From: Cellvibrionales bacterium UBA2618
GTDB taxonomy: Bacteria > Pseudomonadota > Gammaproteobacteria > Pseudomonadales > Porticoccaceae
NCBI GenBank assembly: GCA_002339165.1
Contig: DDJS01000114.1
Span: forward strand, 1 to 8,171
Direction of reading: 5' to 3'
Length of the DNA: 8,171 nucleotides
The position numbers and the translations under genes were made by a program. How positions within the stretch are numbered: the stretch's first letter is position 1; the number at the start of each line of letters is the position of its first letter. Shown here piece by piece: positions 1 through 5,683 of the stretch. Under the pieces are notes generated by a model. That model did no database searches and was not told where the DNA came from. It was given only the letters and a program-made list of their open reading frames with translations.

Positions 1-127
1 GCAGGTCTGATTGCTATTTGCGTGCCGAATTAGACAGCGCGCTGACATTTTTTCCGGTGTTTTTATTGCATGCCGTTAGCGACTTTTTAATTTTAAAAAT
101 TATTATCCAGCGCACAGGAGTGCACCA

Positions 128-1012
128 ATGATTGCAGCAGAAATGCCCTACACCAAAAAATATCACAATGTTTTTGATAAAAAGATTGCGACTATCGAGG
201 AGGGGCAAGGAGATCCAATCGTGCTGTTGCACGGCAACCCGACGTCTTCCTACCTGTGGCGTAATGTCATACCTGAGTTGGCTGGGCTAGGGCGGGTTAT
301 TGTTCCGGATCTCATCGGGCACGGCGACTCCGATAAATTGCCAACTAGTGAGGGTGTGCTAAGGTATTCATTCGCGAGTGCTTATCGCTATTTGGACGGC
401 TTACTCGACGTCATGGGTGTCGCTAGTCGAGTGACCTTGGTGGTTCACGACTGGGGCAGCGCGCTGGGATTTTACTGGGCGCAGCAGCACCCCGACAGGG
501 TTCGAGGAATAGCCTATATGGAGGGTATTGTGCAGCCTTTCGAAAGTTGGGATGATTGGCCGGAAGCGGCCCGCGGTATTTTTAAGGCGTTCCGCTCTGA
601 GCACGGTGAAGACCTAGTGTTACAGCGTAACAAGTTTGTTGATGCAGTGCTTCCGAGTTCGGTGATGCGCGGTTTGGCCGATGAAGAAATGTCGCATTAC
701 CGACGAGCCTTTTCGACGCCTGAGGATCGACAGCCCACGCTCAATTGGCCTCGCCAAATTCCGATTGATGGGGAACCGGCGGATATGGTCGCGTTGGTTG
801 CTAGCTATGCGCAATGGTTGTCGAAGAGTACAGAATTGCCTAAATTATTTATCAACGCCGATCCTGGGTCGATACTCACTGGGCGGGCGCGAGAATTCTG
901 CCGTAGCTGGCCCAATCAGGTAGAAATTACCGTGTCGGGAACACATTTTATTCAGGAAGACTCGCCGGTCGCAATTGGTCGTGGCGTAGCGACTTGGATT
1001 CGGGGATTATGA
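128..1012 (+). CDS. Haloalkane dehalogenase, subfamily II (LinB/DhaA-like)
   Basis: This 294-residue alpha/beta hydrolase should hydrolyse carbon-halogen bonds of haloalkanes in the cytoplasm, giving an alcohol, halide and a proton. The full active-site set is visible. HGNPTSSYLWRN holds the halide-binding Asn37 and the oxyanion region. VVHDWGSALGF holds the nucleophile Asp108 and the second halide ligand Trp109. YMEGI supplies the catalytic acid Glu132, and GTHFIQEDSP the base His273. The Asp-His-Glu layout and the numbering are almost those of LinB (Asp108, Glu132, His272). The helical cap lies between about residues 135 and 215 and includes AFRS and RQPTLNWPRQIP, also typical of LinB/DhaA enzymes. 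Length is normal for the family. The start at 128 has GGAG seven bases upstream; the in-frame ATG at 143 is possible but has no such site. No signal peptide is seen. The DUF1330 gene follows after 88 bases. The substrate cannot be read from sequence. The family call is very secure. Confidence 0.96.
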   Translation: MIAAEMPYTKKYHNVFDKKIATIEEGQGDPIVLLHGNPTSSYLWRNVIPELAGLGRVIVPDLIGHGDSDKLPTSEGVLRYSFASAYRYLDGLLDVMGVASRVTLVVHDWGSALGFYWAQQHPDRVRGIAYMEGIVQPFESWDDWPEAARGIFKAFRSEHGEDLVLQRNKFVDAVLPSSVMRGLADEEMSHYRRAFSTPEDRQPTLNWPRQIPIDGEPADMVALVASYAQWLSKSTELPKLFINADPGSILTGRAREFCRSWPNQVEITVSGTHFIQEDSPVAIGRGVATWIRGL

Positions 1013-1034
1013 CAGATAACAACTGCTATTAAAG

Positions 1035-1056
1035 GGTATCCCTCGAGAGGGTAACC
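1035..1056. promoter_or_regulatory. Imperfect palindrome between dehalogenase and DUF1330 genes
   Basis: A 22-base near-perfect inverted repeat lies in the 88-base gap, centred on CTCGAG. The arms GGT..CCCTC and GAGGG..ACC pair except for a two-base mismatch inside each arm. No T-run follows, so it does not look like an intrinsic terminator. It could be an operator for a dimeric repressor, or a small hairpin affecting mRNA stability or translation of the next gene, whose ribosome binding site starts 33 bases downstream. Function is not shown by the sequence. Confidence 0.35.
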
Positions 1057-1100
1057 ATTGAGAGTGCATTTTACCAAACCGTTAACCCAGAGGAATCGTC

Positions 1101-1412
1101 ATGAGTGATACCCCCGTTTATATGTTAGTCAATCTTCACGTTACCAATGCAGATGAATATAGAATTTACGAGAAGGGATTTTTTCCGATATTAAAAAAAT
1201 ATGGCGGTCAGTTTATTACTTATGACGATCAATCCGAAACACTGGAAGGCACCGTGCGTGAAGGGCGAATGATTATGTTTAGCTTTCCATCCGCACAGGT
1301 AGCGCGCGATTGGTTTGCAGATCCGGAATATCAGGCGCTCTCTGAGCATCGCAGAGCCGGTACCGAGATGCAGTTTTTGACTATGGTGCATGGGTTACCG
1401 CCGCGCTCATAA
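1101..1412 (+). CDS. DUF1330 domain protein
   Basis: This small cytoplasmic protein of 103 residues matches the DUF1330 pattern along its whole length. It opens with a beta strand YMLVNLHV, then NADEYRIYEKGFFPILKKYGGQFITY, where the Y..Y....P.L..YGG spacing is the family hallmark. An LEGTVREGRMIMFSFPS segment and the helix ARDWFADPEYQALSEHRRAGTE follow, and a last strand FLTMVHG. The family is thought to adopt a dimeric ferredoxin-like (alpha/beta barrel) fold; no reaction is established for it. AGAGG lies seven bases before the ATG, so the start is well supported. Because it sits 88 bases after the dehalogenase and before a terminator, the two may be co-transcribed. A role in the same catabolic process is inference only. 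Confidence 0.9.
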   Translation: MSDTPVYMLVNLHVTNADEYRIYEKGFFPILKKYGGQFITYDDQSETLEGTVREGRMIMFSFPSAQVARDWFADPEYQALSEHRRAGTEMQFLTMVHGLPPRS

Positions 1413-1516
1413 TGTTGAGAGTCGATCCTTATCCGAGCGCTTTGGCCTTTGCTGCCAGCGAGCGGCTGTAGCTTGATTTGTGCCGTCTGCCACAAATAGA
1501 TTCTCTATCAGGGGTG

Positions 1517-1553
1517 GCCAGTAGCCTTAGAATTACTGGCGTTTTTATTTTAT
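1517..1553 (+). terminator. Rho-independent terminator after the dehalogenase/DUF1330 pair
   Basis: A perfect seven-base stem, GCCAGTA with TACTGGC, encloses a ten-base loop and is followed at once by a T-rich tract (GTTTTTATTTTATT). This is the classic intrinsic terminator layout on the + strand. It lies about 105 bases after the DUF1330 stop and would end the first transcription unit, separating it from the SDR/synthetase/isomerase run. The stem is short, so efficiency is uncertain. Confidence 0.7.
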
Positions 1554-1563
1554 TGACTGGGTC

Positions 1564-1584
1564 GCTGCGCTGATTTGGCGCAGC
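1564..1584. repeat. Inverted repeat GCTGCGC/GCGCAGC
   Basis: A perfect seven-base GC-rich inverted repeat with a seven-base loop (TGATTTG) begins ten bases after the T-tract of the terminator. No T-run follows it on the + strand. The next hairpin (1584-1621) starts at its last base, so the two stems would stack in RNA or single-stranded DNA. Confidence 0.5.
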
Positions 1585-1639
1585 TAAGCGCGGATCTTTG
1601 CTAATCAAATTGACCGCTTAGTAGGCGGGTTTCTTTGGC
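1584..1639. repeat. Hairpin plus direct-repeat unit, copy 1
   Basis: CTAAGCG (1584-1590) pairs perfectly with CGCTTAG (1615-1621) across a 24-base loop. The 3' arm runs directly into TAGGCG, then GG and TTTCTTTGGC, ending at 1639. The segment 1615-1639 recurs with small differences at 1821-1843, again as the 3' arm of a hairpin. I cannot assign it to a known repeat family. Confidence 0.45.
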
Positions 1640-1800
1640 TCTCCGGGCGTCGAGCTTGGTGGGTTCAAGCGGCGGGGCACCTAAGCCTAATTGGAATCTG
1701 TTGCCTAGTCCGAAACATGTCAGCAGCATGGATAGTATGCAACGCCAAGGGCCTCTCGAAACCAACCTGCGGGTTAGAGACTTATCCGCCAAACTTTAAT

Positions 1801-1843
1801 TAAAAGCGCTCGGCGGCACTCGCTTTTAGGCGCTTTCTTTGGC
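1801..1843. repeat. Hairpin plus direct-repeat unit, copy 2
   Basis: TAAAAGCG (1801-1808) pairs perfectly with CGCTTTTA (1821-1828) across a 12-base loop, and the 3' arm continues into GGCG, C and TTTCTTTGGC. Aligned with copy 1, about 21 of 25 columns match, and the differences in the 3' arm are matched by changes in the 5' arm, so both copies keep a stem. An alternative pairing of AAAGCGC (1803-1809) with GCGCTTT (1830-1836) is possible. The stem is A/T-flanked and could act as a weak terminator, but no operon end lies next to it. Confidence 0.45.
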
Positions 1844-1965
1844 AAACTCGCGTTGATGATTTTGCGCAGTTTATGGGCGGTAGCGTCGAGTTTTTTTCGC
1901 TTGCTAAGTCTTTTGGGCGCCGCGCTTAACCGTGATCACCAAATAAATATTAGCTTTTTTACCGG

Positions 1966-1994
1966 CTGACTCGGTAGATCATGGCGTATATTTT
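1966..1994 (+). promoter_or_regulatory. Possible sigma70 promoter for the SDR operon
   Basis: CTGACT (1966-1971) could serve as a -35 box with either TATATT at 1987-1992 (five of six consensus bases, 15-base spacer) or TATTTT at 1989-1994 (four of six, 17-base spacer) as -10. Transcription would start about 20 bases before the ATG at 2019. The position fits the need for a new promoter after the terminator at 1517-1553. The match is only moderate. Confidence 0.3.
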
Positions 1995-2018
1995 AGCTTG
2001 TGGCAAAGGAGTTAATGA

Positions 2019-2798
2019 ATGGAATTACGAGACAAGATTATTGTGATTACAGGTGCGGGTAGCGGAATTGGTAGAGCTTTGGCGGTGCGTTTCAAAGCTG
2101 AGGGTGCGAAGTGCATCGTGGCCGTTGATATCGATGCCCGAAGTGCTCAGGCGACTGCCGAGTTGGTTTCTGGGGTGGCTATGACCGCCGACGTCGCGGT
2201 CGAGGCAGACGTGCAACAGGCGATTGAACAAACTGAAAGTGAGATTGGCCCGATCGATCTATTTTGCTCGAATGCCGGCATTGGTTTGGGTGAAGATCTG
2301 AATTCAGCTAACCACGAATGGCAAACGAGTTGGGACGTCAATGTGATGGCGCATCTGTATGCGTCGCGTCACTTAGTGCCTCGTATGGTGGCCCGTGGAG
2401 GCGGTTATTTCTTAAATACAGCCTCAGCCGCTGGACTATTAAATCAAATCGGCGGTGCGGCTTACGGCGTGACAAAGCACGCAGCGGTGGGTTTTGGCGA
2501 GTGGTTGGCAATTCACCACAAACATCAGGGAATTAAAGTGTCCATGCTCTGCCCACAGGCGGTACGAACACCGATGATTGAAACCGAAAATGACTCAAGT
2601 GCAGCGGCTATGAGCAATGGTGTCATCGAACCGGAAGAACTGGCAGAAAGCGTGGTCGAAGGTCTACGAGACGAGACCTTTATGATTTTGCCTCATCCGA
2701 TTGTGCTAGAGTACATGCGCAACAAAACATCAAATTACGACCGTTGGATCGGTGGTATGAATAAATTAATGCGCAGCATCACGGGCATCGGCGCTTAG
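2019..2798 (+). CDS. SDR family NAD(P)-dependent oxidoreductase
   Basis: This 259-residue classical short-chain dehydrogenase/reductase should be a cytoplasmic enzyme interconverting an alcohol and a carbonyl with NAD(P). The Rossmann start TGAGSGIG is at residues 11-18. Asp37 at the end of the second strand (AVDID) favours NAD(H) over NADP(H). ADV is at 57-59 and NAG at 85-87. The catalytic tetrad is Asn108, Ser136, Tyr149 and Lys153, the last two in the normal YxxxK spacing. The usual PG motif after the active site reads CPQAVRTPM (residues 178-186), a variant seen in several proteobacterial and actinobacterial SDRs. AAAGGAG lies seven bases before the ATG. It is the first gene of a three-gene run with the acyl-CoA synthetase and isomerase, which suggests a hydroxyacyl, fatty alcohol or terpenoid/steroid-like substrate. 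The true substrate cannot be told. Confidence 0.93.
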   Translation: MELRDKIIVITGAGSGIGRALAVRFKAEGAKCIVAVDIDARSAQATAELVSGVAMTADVAVEADVQQAIEQTESEIGPIDLFCSNAGIGLGEDLNSANHEWQTSWDVNVMAHLYASRHLVPRMVARGGGYFLNTASAAGLLNQIGGAAYGVTKHAAVGFGEWLAIHHKHQGIKVSMLCPQAVRTPMIETENDSSAAAMSNGVIEPEELAESVVEGLRDETFMILPHPIVLEYMRNKTSNYDRWIGGMNKLMRSITGIGA

Positions 2799-2862
2799 CT
2801 TCGTGATTGCTGTGCCGGCCTCTTCAGATCCAGAGCATGAGGTATACCGATAGAGGGTTTGT

Positions 2863-4665
2863 ATGATCAGTTTAAGAGAAGTGCTTCGGGTGTTGGTAGA
2901 TTTTGCAAAACTGGTGCCAGTAATGGCGGTTAAGCCCCCGCAACCCGAAGTTGCAGTGTCGGTTGCGAGTATTTTTGAGGCCACGGCGGCGCGGTACGCC
3001 GACCGAAATATGATCATTTTTGAACAGCAAGAATTCACTTGGAGAGAGTTCAACGAACTTGCCAATCGAATGGCGAGAGCGCTCATGGGTGGAGGTGTTA
3101 AACGCGGCGACAGCATTGCATTGATCATGGAAAATCGTGTTGAAATGCTCGCCTACACGGTGGCTATGCAGAAACTCGGGGTGATAACGGCGTTTGTTAA
3201 TCCGGCGCTGAGTGGCACTCAATTGGCTCACTGTCTGAGCACTGCAAAGGCGGTTAAATGTGTGGTGGGCGAGGAGGTATTTGCCAACTTAGACGCTATT
3301 CGCGTGGACATTGGATTGGCCGATGAAGATATTTTGTGGATTGCAGACCAGCGCATGACGGCGGTACCCGAGGGGCTAGAGGATGCTTTGAGTCAACTCG
3401 ATGGCTACGCCTCAGACAACTTGGCCGATACCTGCGAAATTCTCGCGGGAGATATGGCCTTTTATATTTTTACCTCTGGAACCACCGGTTTACCTAAAGC
3501 CGCTAAAATAAGCCACCGCCGTTGGATGTCAGGGGCCTATCCCTACAGCAAGGTAGGTTGTAGGGCCAAACCTAGCGATAGATTTTATATCTGCCTGCCG
3601 CTCTATCATGCGACCGGATTTATCTGTGGAGTGGGGAGCTGTTTCTATTCTGGTGCCTCGATTTTTTTACGTCGTAAATTTTCTGGCTCGGCCTTTTGGT
3701 CGGATGTGCAGCGCCACAGTATCACCAACTTTATCTATGTGGGCGAACTGTGCCGCTATCTATTAGCTCAGCCGCCCTGTCCTGAAGAGCGTAACAACAG
3801 TCTCGATCGGGTATTTGGAAATGGCTTGCGCCCAGATATTTGGATGGACTTTAAACAACGTTTTGGTATCTCGCGTGTCTGCGAATTTTATGGCTCCAGC
3901 GAAGGTAATATTGGCTTTATCAACGGCCTTAACAAAGACCGCACCATGGGTATTTGTGGAGCCAATATAATGCTAGTCAAATATGACATCGACGCCGATA
4001 AAATGGTTCGCGATGAACATGGCAAGGTGGTCGAAGTGGCAGTAGGCGAACCCGGGTTGTTACTCGGTGAGATTGATGATCGCTACAAATTTGACGGCTA
4101 CACCAATGATAGTGCGTCCGAATCGAAGATTCTTCGTGATTTAGTCAAGTCCGGCGATGCATGGTTCAATACAGGTGATTTGATTTGCCAGGTAGATGTC
4201 GGTTTTTCTATGGGCTTGGCTCACTACCAATTTGTCGATCGTGTCGGTGATACCTTTCGCTGGCGTTCGGAAAATGTCTCTACTAACGAAGTTGGCGAAA
4301 TTATCAACGCCAACAGACAGGTTGAAATGGCCAATGTTTACGGTGTGGATATTCCAGCTGCGGATGGTAAAGCGGGTATGGTATCGCTGGTTTTAAAGGA
4401 TCAAGAGACGTTCGATGTCGAAGAGTTTTCAGCCTATGTGACCAGTCATTTACCCATCTATGCGCAGCCGGTGTTTGTTCGTATTCAACGTGAAGTTGCC
4501 ACCACGGGTACCTTTAAGTTAGTTAAGGGCGACCTACGCAAACAGGCCTATCATATCGATCGCGTTAGCGATCAACTTTATTACATTCCACCGCGTGAGC
4601 AGCACTATCGGGTTTTCGATCAAGGCGCTTATCAGTCGGTGATTGATGGTACTGCGGGATACTGA
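2863..4665 (+). CDS. Long-chain acyl-CoA synthetase, FATP/FadD6 type
   Basis: This 600-residue AMP-forming enzyme should couple a fatty or other hydrophobic acid to CoA at the cost of ATP. The ATP-binding P-loop FTSGTTGLPKAA is at residues 203-214. NFIYVGELCRYLL (289-301) and FGNGLRPDIWMDFKQRFG (318-335) are signatures of the FATP/very-long-chain synthetase branch rather than E. coli FadD. YGSSEG (343-348) is the A5 motif, TGD (437-439) the A7 motif, and DRVGDTFRWRSENVSTNEV (459-477) the A8 hinge and adenylate-binding region. TGTFK near the C-terminus probably holds the adenylation lysine, Lys552. Length is normal for the branch. No clear transmembrane span is visible; the hydrophobic N-terminus (about 5-22) may aid peripheral membrane contact. 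AGAGGG lies five bases before the ATG. It follows the SDR by 64 bases and precedes the isomerase by 62, so co-transcription is likely. Substrate chain length is not readable from sequence. Confidence 0.93.
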   Translation: MISLREVLRVLVDFAKLVPVMAVKPPQPEVAVSVASIFEATAARYADRNMIIFEQQEFTWREFNELANRMARALMGGGVKRGDSIALIMENRVEMLAYTVAMQKLGVITAFVNPALSGTQLAHCLSTAKAVKCVVGEEVFANLDAIRVDIGLADEDILWIADQRMTAVPEGLEDALSQLDGYASDNLADTCEILAGDMAFYIFTSGTTGLPKAAKISHRRWMSGAYPYSKVGCRAKPSDRFYICLPLYHATGFICGVGSCFYSGASIFLRRKFSGSAFWSDVQRHSITNFIYVGELCRYLLAQPPCPEERNNSLDRVFGNGLRPDIWMDFKQRFGISRVCEFYGSSEGNIGFINGLNKDRTMGICGANIMLVKYDIDADKMVRDEHGKVVEVAVGEPGLLLGEIDDRYKFDGYTNDSASESKILRDLVKSGDAWFNTGDLICQVDVGFSMGLAHYQFVDRVGDTFRWRSENVSTNEVGEIINANRQVEMANVYGVDIPAADGKAGMVSLVLKDQETFDVEEFSAYVTSHLPIYAQPVFVRIQREVATTGTFKLVKGDLRKQAYHIDRVSDQLYYIPPREQHYRVFDQGAYQSVIDGTAGY

Positions 4666-4727
4666 GAGCGAATCATTTTTTTGTTGCATTATAAAAATTA
4701 AATAACCAATATTATCAGGGACATAAT

Positions 4728-5549
4728 ATGTCTTTATCAAGTGTATTATCACTGGAAAAAATCGGCTCTGTAGGTGTTCTCTGGCTCGATCGCGCGGAAA
4801 AATACAACGCGCTGTCAAGCGAGGTTTGGCAAGGTATCCCCGATGCGTTGGATCAGTTGGTGGCTGATGAGGCGATTAAGGTGGTGGTGCTTGCAGGCCG
4901 AGGAAAGCATTTTTGTGTGGGTATCGATTTGATCGACTCAGGTCTTGGCAACGGCGACGCAGCAGCGCCGTCGGAGGCGGTTGCCAACCTCCGCCAACTC
5001 GAGGGCACGGGTCGCTTTCAGGCAGCGATTTCTTCGCTCGCTGAGTGTGCCCTGCCAGTGATTGCGGTGATACATGGTCATTGCCTCGGCGCGGGCATCG
5101 ACTTGATCAGCGCCTGTGATATTCGCATAAGCAGTGCTTGCGCGAATTTCAGCGTTCGTGAAACGCGTATTGGGCTAGTTGCAGATGTCGGTACACTGCA
5201 ACGGCTGCCTAAAATCATATCAGCTGGCCATGTGGCTGAGTTAACCTACACCGGCAAGGATATTGGCGCCGCCAGGGCAGAGAAGATTGGCTTGGTTAAC
5301 GACGTCTATGATTCTTTTGATGCCGCTTATCAGGCGGCGTTGTCGATGGCTTCTGACATCGGGGCTAATTCAACCCTAGCAGTCCGCGGCAGCAAGTTTA
5401 TTCTTCGCCAGAGCGAGGATTTGACCACCGAACAAAGCCTATTGCTGAATGGGATGTTTACGTTGATGACCAGTTTGAAATCGAACGACTTGAAAGAATC
5501 GATGGCGGCTTTTGTGGCGCGTCGACCGGCAAAATATACCGGTTCGTAG
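4728..5549 (+). CDS. Crotonase-fold Delta3,5-Delta2,4-dienoyl-CoA isomerase (ECH1-like)
   Basis: This 273-residue enoyl-CoA hydratase/isomerase superfamily protein probably moves conjugated double bonds in 3,5-dienoyl-CoA during breakdown of unsaturated acids. Oxyanion-hole segments are GKHFCVGIDL (59-68) and HGHCLGAGIDL (116-126). The region from 122 to about 163 follows mammalian ECH1 closely: GIDLISACDIR, then FSVRETRIGLVADVGTLQRLPK. All three acidic residues of rat dienoyl-CoA isomerase (Asp176, Glu196, Asp204) have counterparts at identical spacing: Asp125, Glu145 and Asp153. Hydratases usually carry two Glu instead, so isomerase is the better call. AGGGA lies six bases before the ATG. 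It is the third gene of the SDR/synthetase run; the 62-base AT-rich gap before it contains a T7 run without a stem and no strong promoter. Bacterial members are often annotated simply as enoyl-CoA hydratase, and the physiological substrate may differ. Confidence 0.9.
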   Translation: MSLSSVLSLEKIGSVGVLWLDRAEKYNALSSEVWQGIPDALDQLVADEAIKVVVLAGRGKHFCVGIDLIDSGLGNGDAAAPSEAVANLRQLEGTGRFQAAISSLAECALPVIAVIHGHCLGAGIDLISACDIRISSACANFSVRETRIGLVADVGTLQRLPKIISAGHVAELTYTGKDIGAARAEKIGLVNDVYDSFDAAYQAALSMASDIGANSTLAVRGSKFILRQSEDLTTEQSLLLNGMFTLMTSLKSNDLKESMAAFVARRPAKYTGS

Positions 5550-5631
5550 GCACACCAAAGCGAGGCTGTCTGTCGCACACCGCAGTTACTGGTGGGCTAA
5601 ATACCGTGCGCGTTAGAAGCCACAGCCAGGT

Positions 5632-5650
5632 GCATCGGGATGCTATTTTT
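5632..5650 (+). terminator. Weak terminator candidate in the convergent gap
   Basis: GCATC and GATGC form a short inverted repeat (four usable base pairs with a four-base loop) followed by TATTTTT. It lies 83 bases after the isomerase stop in the 134-base gap (5550-5683) between convergent genes, where a terminator is expected. The stem is very short, so it may not work alone. No clear - strand terminator for the PQQ gene was found in this gap. Confidence 0.25.
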
Positions 5651-5683
5651 CGCGTAAAAAAATGACTATCGCCGCTGCGTATT

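Larger units (their letters stand above)
1413..2018. other. 606-base intergenic region, hairpin-rich, no convincing gene
   Basis: No open frame here has a believable start and protein signature. The longest, about 63 codons on the - strand (1601-1792), has no family resemblance that I recognise. What is visible is inverted repeats: ATTTGTG/CACAAAT (1476-1482 with 1491-1497), a terminator stem (1517-1540), GCTGCGC/GCGCAGC (1564-1570 with 1578-1584), CTAAGCG/CGCTTAG (1584-1590 with 1615-1621), a small AACC/GGTT stem (1764-1775) and TAAAAGCG/CGCTTTTA (1801-1808 with 1821-1828). A direct repeat links two of them. A GTGATCAC palindrome lies at 1932-1939, and a possible promoter for the next gene at the right end. 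It may hold a structured RNA, a repeat element or an eroded gene; the sequence does not decide. Confidence 0.6.

Noticed and set aside
42..71. Possible promoter of the dehalogenase: CTGACA at 42-47 as -35
   Set aside because: No acceptable -10 lies 16-18 bases downstream (best three of six); the AT-rich leader (84-105) makes chance hexamers likely.
1661..1676. GGTTCAAG-like T-loop hinting at a tRNA
   Set aside because: The flanking bases do not form a T-stem and no acceptor, D or anticodon arms can be drawn around it.
1601..1792. 63-codon open frame on the - strand in the intergenic region
   Set aside because: It has no recognisable family or domain, lies over the inverted repeats, and its length is easily reached by chance.
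1932..1939. GTGATCAC as a CRP or FNR site
   Set aside because: The half-sites lack the six-base (CRP) or four-base (FNR) spacing, and the palindrome is short.
4675..4690. T7 run after the synthetase gene as a terminator
   Set aside because: No stem precedes the T-run, and the downstream isomerase gene has no convincing promoter of its own.
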